Source: an uncultured Clostridia bacterium (GTDB lineage Bacteria > Bacillota > Clostridia > Oscillospirales > Acutalibacteraceae). From it: a stretch of 64,000 nt of DNA. The notes beneath the pieces were generated by a model. It saw nothing but the letters and a program-made list of their open reading frames with translations, was not told the origin of the DNA and ran no database searches. Positions 58,559 through 64,000 of the stretch are shown here, one piece after another. Position 1 is the stretch's first letter, and each line of letters starts with the position of its first letter. The stretch is taken from positions 1-64,000 of the forward strand of contig CALWRP010000103.1 in the NCBI GenBank assembly GCA_944383955.1. The letters are read 5' to 3'. The translations under genes and the position numbers were made by a program.

Positions 58559-59011
58559 TCAGCACTTCATCCAGATGAGGATGGCGATCAGCAGGCCGTA
58601 GAGCGCGATGCCTTCGCCGAGGGCGACGAAGATCATCGCCTTGCCGAAGGCCTTCGGATCCTCGCTCGTCGCGCCGATGGCGGCGGGAGCGGCGGACGCG
58701 ACGGCGATACCGCCGCCGATGCCGGCGATGCCGACGGCCAGCGCGGCCGCAATCAGGCCCAGGCCGTTCCCGGAAGCGGCGTCCTCCTCCTGAGCAGCGG
58801 CCGCGGCAGTCGTGGAGCCGTCCGGGAGATCACCGGCGGCGAAGGCGTTTCCGGCGGGCAGGGCGAACGAGAAGACGCACACGGCGAGGAAGCTGAGCAG
58901 CTGCAGGGCGAAGGCACGGCTTTTCTTTGTGCCGCGCCGCACGGAGCGAACCGCCAGAGCGGCGGAGACAATCAGAAATACGGTCGGGATGAGAAGAAGC
59001 AGAGCAGTCAT
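58559..59011 (-). CDS. ntpK: V-type ATP synthase subunit K (membrane ring) with signal-like N-terminal extension
   Basis: 150 residues. Residues 83-148 are the ring hairpin: helix GLIAAALAVGIAGIGGGIAVA, a polar loop TSEDPKAF, and helix AMIFVALGEGIALYGLLIAIL with the ion-binding Glu at position 133. Only one such hairpin is present, whereas many K subunits carry two. Residues 1-22 form one hydrophobic helix, and residues 29-60 look like a signal peptide: KKSR, a hydrophobic stretch and NAFAA, an AxA-type cleavage site, then an Ala/Gln/Glu linker. The start follows GGAGGT. The 172-base gap to I holds a strong hairpin. Confidence 0.9.
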   Translation of the reverse strand: MTALLLLIPTVFLIVSAALAVRSVRRGTKKSRAFALQLLSFLAVCVFSFALPAGNAFAAGDLPDGSTTAAAAAQEEDAASGNGLGLIAAALAVGIAGIGGGIAVASAAPAAIGATSEDPKAFGKAMIFVALGEGIALYGLLIAILIWMKC

Positions 59012-59149
59012 GATGATACCTCCAAACAATGCAGAATGGGTGAAGCGGCTTGATGGGCAGAAGGCCCGCAAAACCGCGCTTGCCTGAGACGAAGCCGCGT
59101 CTGTTCCGCCGCGCGGCGGAGCATGCGGCCCGCTCTCTATGCAGAGCCC

Positions 59150-59175
59150 TTCCGGGAAAGGGCCCTTTCCCGGAA
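59150..59175. promoter_or_regulatory. 26-bp palindrome between the I and K subunit genes
   Basis: Perfect 13-bp arms TTCCGGGAAAGGG (59150-59162) and CCCTTTCCCGGAA (59163-59175). Read on the minus strand it comes 8 bases after the I stop. No T-run follows, so it is more likely an mRNA-processing or stabilising hairpin than a terminator. Confidence 0.6.
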
Positions 59176-59183
59176 AAGACGGC

Positions 59184-61130
59184 TCAACGCTTTTGACCCA
59201 CCACAACAGGGCGGAAGGGCCGTCCGCCGCCCTCAAAGAAGCGGCTGAACATCTCGTAGAACTCGAGACGCATCACCTGAATGCCGACGAGCAGTCCCTC
59301 CATGCCCATCACGACGATGTTGCCGAGGACGGCGATCAGCAGGTAGCCGACGCCGCCCGCCATGTCGGCCAGGGTGAAGACCATCGTCATCATCCCGGCG
59401 TGCACAAGAACGAAGGCGCCGACGCGAAGAAACGAGATCGTGTTGCTCGCGTAGCCGAGCAGCACCTCGAAGAGCTCAAAGAAATTTTCCATCACATAGC
59501 CGCCCCAGCTCTCCGGCTTCCAGTCGGCCCGGCGCTCGACAAGGCCGCCGAGCACGCCCGCGAACATGATAACGAGCAGCGGCAGGACAATCAGCAGGAC
59601 GATATAGAGGGGGCTGACAATCTGCCAGCCGAAGGCCGCCTGTCCGCCGAAGCCGGCGACGATGGCGCCATAGAAGACAAAGCCGGCGATGCCGTTCGGC
59701 CCGAAGAGGGCGCTCTCATACCGCTTGCGGCGCAGGGAGCAGATGATGTTGATGAGGATAGCCGTCAGGACAAGGAAGATGCCGATGCCCACGGCGGCGA
59801 GGATAATCAGAATGGTCGTGTCGGCCTCCATCACCTCCACAGGCTTCTCCGAAAGGCCGAACAGCGCCGTATACATCGGGTCGAGCACGTGCTCGTAGCC
59901 GAAGACGGAGCCATACACCAGGCCGAAGAAGGCGGAGGAGAAGCCGCAGGGAATGAGAGCCTTGCCCAGCGCCATGCGCTTGTAGCGCCACATCAGCGCG
60001 CCCACCAGGGAAACGCACAGCCCCTGGCCGACGTCGCCGAACATGATGCCGAAGAGCAGCACATAGGTGAAGGCGACAAACGGCGTCGGGTCGAGCTCGT
60101 CGTACTGCGGCAGGCCGAACATGTCGACGAAGAACTCGAAGGGCCGCACCGCCTTCCTGTTTTTCAGCTGCACCGGCGGCGAATGCTCAAGCTCGTTTTC
60201 TGCGTTGTCGAGCGTGTAGTCGACGCTCTCGAGCTTGTCGAGCTCGGCGCAGAATTCCTTCTCCCTGTCGGCGGGAATCCAGCCGGTGAGGATGAAGTTG
60301 TCGTTGTACCGCGCCGCGTAGTGGCGGATGGAAAAGAAGACGGACTGCTGGTTGAGGTAGGAGTAAACCCGCTGCGCCTCCAGCCGCTCCTGCTTCCAGA
60401 GGGCCTCGATCCTCGCGTCGATCGCCTTGATTCGCTCGACCTCCTTTTCCCGCTCCTCGCGCAGCGCCTCAACCACGTGCTCGGGCGTGCTGTGCAGCTC
60501 CGCCAGGCGGACGCGCTCAAAATAGAGGCTCGAGAAAATGCGGTCGACCTCGCTCACGACGTCGATGGGGGAGAAGTACACGCCCCAGTACTGGATATCG
60601 TCTGAGGTGCAGGGGAAGAAGATGACATAGGGGTTCTGGTGATAGTGGTTCAGCTTCTCATAGCTGTCCTTCGGCAGGCGCCCGAAGCGCACCTTGATAT
60701 AGCGGCACTCCCGGATCTCGTCGAGATCGAGGTCGAGCCCCGTAAAATGGCTGGCCTCCTCGATGCCCCGCGTGCAGGACTGGATTTTGCTCTGGGCGTC
60801 GCTGCGCTCCTCCTGAAGGCTCTGGAATTTTTCGGCGAGGGTGGAGACGTACTTCTCGAGCGCGTCCCTCTCGTAGCTGACGCCGCCGAGCGCTTCGTTG
60901 GAAAGAAGCTCCAGCCGTTTGCGAGAGCCGTTGATCGCCTCCGAAAGACGCTGCATGGGTTCGGTGTAGGGGTTCTCCTCCGTGATGGGAGAAAACTTCG
61001 CGGTGTCGGAATAGAAGGAGAGCGAGTTGTCGGGATGGAAGCAGCCGGATCTGCCGCACACGGCGGTCACCTGGTCGAGCTCCGTCATTCTCCCGATCAT
61101 GCTGAGAACCTTAATTTTCAGGACGGCCAA
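59184..61130 (-). CDS. ntpI: V-type ATP synthase subunit I (membrane stator)
   Basis: 648 residues. The N-terminal half is soluble and stalk-like, with long coiled coils (about 80-120 and 210-260), and the C-terminal half has about eight membrane helices carrying the conserved Arg region (FLRVGAFVLVHAGMM) near residue 575 that faces the K ring. MFGDVGQGL and GYASNTISFLRV are diagnostic. The start is assigned to TTG at 61130: GGGAGGTG lies just before it, and the product then opens AVLKIKVLSMIG as subunit I usually does; the TTG at 61148 lies before that ribosome site. It overlaps none of its neighbours. Confidence 0.92.
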   Translation of the reverse strand: MAVLKIKVLSMIGRMTELDQVTAVCGRSGCFHPDNSLSFYSDTAKFSPITEENPYTEPMQRLSEAINGSRKRLELLSNEALGGVSYERDALEKYVSTLAEKFQSLQEERSDAQSKIQSCTRGIEEASHFTGLDLDLDEIRECRYIKVRFGRLPKDSYEKLNHYHQNPYVIFFPCTSDDIQYWGVYFSPIDVVSEVDRIFSSLYFERVRLAELHSTPEHVVEALREEREKEVERIKAIDARIEALWKQERLEAQRVYSYLNQQSVFFSIRHYAARYNDNFILTGWIPADREKEFCAELDKLESVDYTLDNAENELEHSPPVQLKNRKAVRPFEFFVDMFGLPQYDELDPTPFVAFTYVLLFGIMFGDVGQGLCVSLVGALMWRYKRMALGKALIPCGFSSAFFGLVYGSVFGYEHVLDPMYTALFGLSEKPVEVMEADTTILIILAAVGIGIFLVLTAILINIICSLRRKRYESALFGPNGIAGFVFYGAIVAGFGGQAAFGWQIVSPLYIVLLIVLPLLVIMFAGVLGGLVERRADWKPESWGGYVMENFFELFEVLLGYASNTISFLRVGAFVLVHAGMMTMVFTLADMAGGVGYLLIAVLGNIVVMGMEGLLVGIQVMRLEFYEMFSRFFEGGGRPFRPVVVGQKR

Positions 61131-61144
61131 ACAAACACCTCCCT

Positions 61145-62200
61145 TCAAAAATCAACCACGGTAAGCATGCTTTTGATTTCCTCCGGCTCGAGCTTGTAGC
61201 GAATCCCCTCCACGATGGTGATGATGTCTCCGACCTCGATCTCCATCAGGAAGATATAGCTCATCAGGACGACGCTCGGATGGGTGGAAAACCGGATATC
61301 CCGGCGGCAGATGCGGTATTTGGTGCGGTTCATCAGCTGCTCGACATAGGCGTAGGAGCCCTGCGACTTGATGAAGTGCTGTCCCACCGGCGTTCTGCGC
61401 ATGACGGCGGCGATCTCCTCCTGGCTTTTCGCCTCGAGCAGGGCGTTGAGGTGCCGCTCGTGCAGCTGCCCGAACGGCAGCAGCGCGCTGCGCACCACGT
61501 CGATCTCCTCCTTGTGGATGAACCGCAGCCGCGCGATGCGCAGATAGTTCTGCAGATCGATGTAGGATTCGAACATCTGCCGCAGCTGTTTTGCCGTCTC
61601 GCCCCGCGTGTATTTGCGGATGACGTCGAACACCTGGCCGTAGAGATAGGTGTACAGGGCGTTTTCAATGCCCGTATAGTTGAGCGGAACGCCGGGGGCG
61701 GGGCGGAAGCTCTCGAGCGGCTTGCGGTAGGGCGTGTGGGAGACGGCCGAGAGCAGATCGTCGTAGCTGCGGATGTGCGAGAGAGCCGCGAGATTCAGGT
61801 GGGTGTGCGCCGTCAGGTAGGCCGGCATCGCGAAGAGGTATTCCTCGGGCACGTCGCCCTCGAGCAGCACGAGGCTGTGCATGATCTGCTCGATCTCGCC
61901 GCGCGCGATGAGGTAATTGGCGAAGTGCTCGCCGATGGTCACCTCATAGCGGCACAGCGCCGAGTTGTCCTCGAACAGCTTCTGGCGCAGCCGCACCTCG
62001 AGCTGCCCGCGGTGAATGTCGTTTTCGTTGATGCCGGCCAGGATGGAGCCGTAGCCCGTCTGATTTTTCAGATAGGAGGCGACCTCGCCCACCGTGCGGC
62101 ACTCGAGCAGCTCGCGGTAATTGGCCCTCGTCAGGCGGCGTCCGTACATGGCGCGCGCCTTGGCGAGGATCACATTGGAAGAATAGGTTGGAAGCATCAC
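61145..62200 (-). CDS. ntpC: V-type ATP synthase subunit C
   Basis: 351 residues, all-helical, linking the central shaft to the membrane ring. TYSSNVILAKARAMYGRRLTRANYRELLECRTVGEVASYLKNQTGY is the characteristic N-terminus with a Tyr/Arg/Leu-rich pattern, and the protein shows the three-fold helical repeat of the family, including YLRIARLRF and the late YLFLMEIEVGDIITIVEGIRYKLEP-type end. It is followed 14 bases later by subunit I and preceded by the small stalk gene. Start ATG 62200, with 62197 as the alternative. Confidence 0.93.
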   Translation of the reverse strand: MMLPTYSSNVILAKARAMYGRRLTRANYRELLECRTVGEVASYLKNQTGYGSILAGINENDIHRGQLEVRLRQKLFEDNSALCRYEVTIGEHFANYLIARGEIEQIMHSLVLLEGDVPEEYLFAMPAYLTAHTHLNLAALSHIRSYDDLLSAVSHTPYRKPLESFRPAPGVPLNYTGIENALYTYLYGQVFDVIRKYTRGETAKQLRQMFESYIDLQNYLRIARLRFIHKEEIDVVRSALLPFGQLHERHLNALLEAKSQEEIAAVMRRTPVGQHFIKSQGSYAYVEQLMNRTKYRICRRDIRFSTHPSVVLMSYIFLMEIEVGDIITIVEGIRYKLEPEEIKSMLTVVDF

Positions 62201-62231
62201 AGATTACCGCCTTTCCGGGATCTGGGGCGAC

Positions 62232-62543
62232 TCAGGCTTCGAGCACCCGTCTGGCGAGCTCTTCGGCCCAGCGATCGCCGTTTTCGGCATACTGCGCGTC
62301 GAGCCTCGCCGAAATCTCATTCTGCCGGGCTTCCACGGCGCGCCACGATTCCTCCGCGGCCTCGCGCTCCTTCGGCTCGTTCAGGGCGATTCGCTCGCGG
62401 GCCTTTTTCAGATACTCCTCGCGGATCTGCTCGCGCTTCTCCGCGACCTCCTTTTCAGAGTTCAGCTTTTCCTGCTGGGCGGCCTCGGTGATCTCTCTGG
62501 CGCGGCGGTCCATATCAACGATTTCCTTGATCATGTTTTGCAT
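62232..62543 (-). CDS. V-type ATP synthase stalk subunit H/G (coiled-coil)
   Basis: 103 residues, nearly all helical: MIKEIVDMDRRAREITEAAQQ then EKLNSEKEVAEKREQIREEYLKKARERIALNEPKEREAAEESWRAVEARQNEISARLDAQY in pieces, rich in Glu, Arg, Lys and Ala, which suits the peripheral-stalk partner of subunit E. The start follows GGAGGTG at good spacing; the 18 residues before it in the open frame have no site. It is the first gene of the operon, whose promoter on the minus strand is TTGCCA (62640-62635) and TATAAT (62617-62612), 17 bases apart. Confidence 0.88.
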   Translation of the reverse strand: MQNMIKEIVDMDRRAREITEAAQQEKLNSEKEVAEKREQIREEYLKKARERIALNEPKEREAAEESWRAVEARQNEISARLDAQYAENGDRWAEELARRVLEA

Positions 62544-62611
62544 CGATTCAGCACCTCCTGGCGGAACTCCCGCGGTTCGGGAAGGGAACAAAAGCATTTT
62601 TTGATGTGGCT

Positions 62612-62640
62612 ATTATAGACCTCATTTTTTTGTTTGGCAA
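62612..62640 (-). promoter_or_regulatory. Predicted promoter of the V/A-type ATPase operon
   Basis: On the minus strand: TTGCCA (62640-62635), 17 bases, TATAAT (62617-62612), about 69 bases before the first start codon. Confidence 0.75.
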
Positions 62641-62745
62641 TGTTGGGACTCATGAATATTACTGCAAAATAGAAACGATAAACTGTCTAAACCAGCCAAA
62701 AAATTGTAAATTTTTTTGACATAAGGGGAACGCTATTCGCAAAGC

Positions 62746-64000
62746 TTAATTCTTGAGGCTCTGCATCGGGGCGGGAATGCGTCCGCCGCGGCGGATGAAT
62801 TTTTCCGGAGAATACCGGTTGACCTCCATGATGGGGCCGCCGCCGAGCAGGCCGCCGAAGCTCAGCTCCTCGCCGGCCTTTTTGCCGATGGCGGGGATTA
62901 CGCGCACCGCCGTCGTCTTCGAGTTGACCATGCCGATGGCCGCCTCGTCGGCGATGATGGCGGCGATGATCTCCGCGGGCGTGTCGCCGGGGATGTTGAT
63001 CATATCAAGTCCCACGGAGCAGACGGCCGTCATCGCCTCAAGCTTGGTGAGCGAGAGAGCGCCCTCGCGGGCCGCGCGGATCATGCCGGCGTCCTCGGTG
63101 ACGGGGATGAACGCGCCGGAGAGGCCGCCCACGTGCGAGGAGGCCATGACGCCGCCCTTCTTGACCGCGTCGTTGAGCAGAGCCAGGCAGGCCGTGGTGC
63201 CGTGCGCGCCGCAGCGCTCCAGGCCCATCTCCTCCAGAATGTGGGCCACGCTGTCGCCGACGGCGGGCGTGGGGGCGAGGGAGAGATCCACGATGCCGAA
63301 CGGCACGCACAGGCGGCGGGAGGCCTCCTGCGCGACGAGCTGGCCCATGCGGGTGATCTTGAAGGCCGTCTTCTTCACGATATCGGCCACCGCCGTGATA
63401 TCGCAGTCGCCCGCCTTCGCCAGGGCGGCGCGCACCACGCCGGGTCCGGAGACGCCCACGTTGATGACGCAGTCCGGCTCGCCGGGGCCGTGGAAGGCGC
63501 CGGCCATGAAGGGGTTGTCCTCCGGCGCGTTGCAGAAGACGACGAGCTTGGCCGCGCCGATGCAGTCGCGGTCCGCGGTGGCCTTCGCCGTCTCGAGGAC
63601 GATCTGGCCCATGCGGTCGACGGCGTCCATGTTGATGCCGGATTTGGTGGTGCCGATGTTGACGGAGGAGCAGACGAGCTCCGTCTCCGAGAGGGCCTGC
63701 GGAATGCTGCGCATGAGAGCGTAGTCGCCGGGGCCGAATCCCTTGTGCACCAAAGCGCTGTAGCCGCCGATGAAGTTGACGCCCACGGTGTGCGCGGCAC
63801 GGTCGAGCGCCTTGGCGTAGCGGATGGGATCCGCGCCCGGGCAGGCGCCCGCGATCATCGCGATCGGGGTGACGGAGATGCGCTCGTTGATGATCGGGAT
63901 GCCGTAATCCTTGCTGATATCCTCGCCCGTCTTCACCAGCTGTCCCGCATAGCGGCAGATCTTGTCGTAGATTTTGCCGCAGGCGCGCTCCGCGTCGCTG
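62746..64000 (-). CDS. PFL-family (UPF0210/DUF711) protein, 5' end outside window
   Basis: About 418 residues are visible, continuing past base 64000 in the same frame (upstream codons read [18 protein letters not shown] ...). Members are usually about 450 residues, so some 35 are missing. Typical stretches are [76 protein letters not shown], and [50 protein letters not shown]. The protein is sometimes labelled as pyruvate formate-lyase-like, but it has no glycyl radical motif; its function is unknown. An ACT-domain partner usually lies nearby and may be outside the window. No clear terminator follows. Confidence 0.93.
   Translation of the reverse strand, partial: SDAERACGKIYDKICRYAGQLVKTGEDISKDYGIPIINERISVTPIAMIAGACPGADPIRYAKALDRAAHTVGVNFIGGYSALVHKGFGPGDYALMRSIPQALSETELVCSSVNIGTTKSGINMDAVDRMGQIVLETAKATADRDCIGAAKLVVFCNAPEDNPFMAGAFHGPGEPDCVINVGVSGPGVVRAALAKAGDCDITAVADIVKKTAFKITRMGQLVAQEASRRLCVPFGIVDLSLAPTPAVGDSVAHILEEMGLERCGAHGTTACLALLNDAVKKGGVMASSHVGGLSGAFIPVTEDAGMIRAAREGALSLTKLEAMTAVCSVGLDMINIPGDTPAEIIAAIIADEAAIGMVNSKTTAVRVIPAIGKKAGEELSFGGLLGGGPIMEVNRYSPEKFIRRGGRIPAPMQSLKN

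Noticed and set aside
1-64000. tRNA, rRNA or insertion sequence
   Set aside because: No cloverleaf, CCA-ended tRNA sequence, conserved rRNA stretch or transposase was recognised on either strand; a tRNAscan or Infernal search would be decisive.

Overview
The window is a 64 kb stretch of GC-rich chromosomal DNA from what looks like an anaerobic, spore-forming Firmicute of the class Clostridia, possibly a gut Oscillospirales member. The reasons are: spore maturation genes spmA and spmB beside an AbrB-type regulator, a transketolase split into N and C subunits, a complete V/A-type ATPase operon, a flavin reductase-rubredoxin fusion, DUF1540 and PFL-family (UPF0210) proteins, strong GGAGG ribosome binding sites and many TTGACA/TATAAT-like promoters. 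I saw no rRNA, tRNA, CRISPR array, prophage or insertion sequence. The lineage is an inference from gene content only.

Layout. 1-10.6 kb: the end of a P-loop ATPase gene, coaBC, a DUF1540 protein, corA with a structured leader, an orphan fumarase-beta-like protein, a cation diffusion facilitator, cysK, an OmpR-type two-component pair and a PfkB sugar kinase. 10.6-14.3 kb: a self-regulated GntR/ABC exporter module and an NfeD-SPFH pair. 14.4-21.7 kb: a purine operon (purE, purM, purN, a PurO-type IMP cyclohydrolase, a stand-alone AICAR formyltransferase, purD) preceded by a 19-codon leader peptide and an intrinsic terminator, then glyA from its own promoter. 21.9-28.6 kb: rarA, the rubredoxin fusion, uraA, a ketopantoate reductase and the two transketolase subunits.

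28.6-38.3 kb: two small membrane proteins, an M20 dipeptidase, abrB divergent from spmAB, a second GntR/ABC module, ftsH, and a MarR regulator overlapping a membrane zinc-ribbon protein. 38.5-53.5 kb: a minus-strand AraC/MYG1/hypothetical cluster divergent from a GH4 glycosidase, a zinc-type dehydrogenase, a GNAT acetyltransferase, an RlmI-like methyltransferase, a double-domain PPK2, GluQ-RS, a URO-D-like protein divergent from an AraC regulator, and a minus-strand operon of a NuoE-like protein, an unknown 89-residue protein and the two serine dehydratase subunits. 53.6-62.6 kb: a nine-gene V/A-type ATPase operon on the minus strand in the order H-C-I-K-F-E-A-B-D. The window ends inside a PFL-family gene.

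Functionally this is mainly core metabolism: purine and one-carbon synthesis (pur genes with glyA), pentose phosphate conversions (transketolase), CoA and cysteine synthesis, serine breakdown and ion-driven ATP turnover. The most unusual signal is regulatory. The purE leader encodes a short peptide ending Asp-Phe-His-Pro-stop, ten bases upstream of an 11-bp terminator stem. This resembles a ribosome-arrest attenuator and I know of no described purine-operon counterpart. Other points worth checking are two predicted GntR operators, a 48-bp perfect palindrome, the signal-peptide-like extension of the ATPase K subunit and the NuoE-led serine dehydratase operon.
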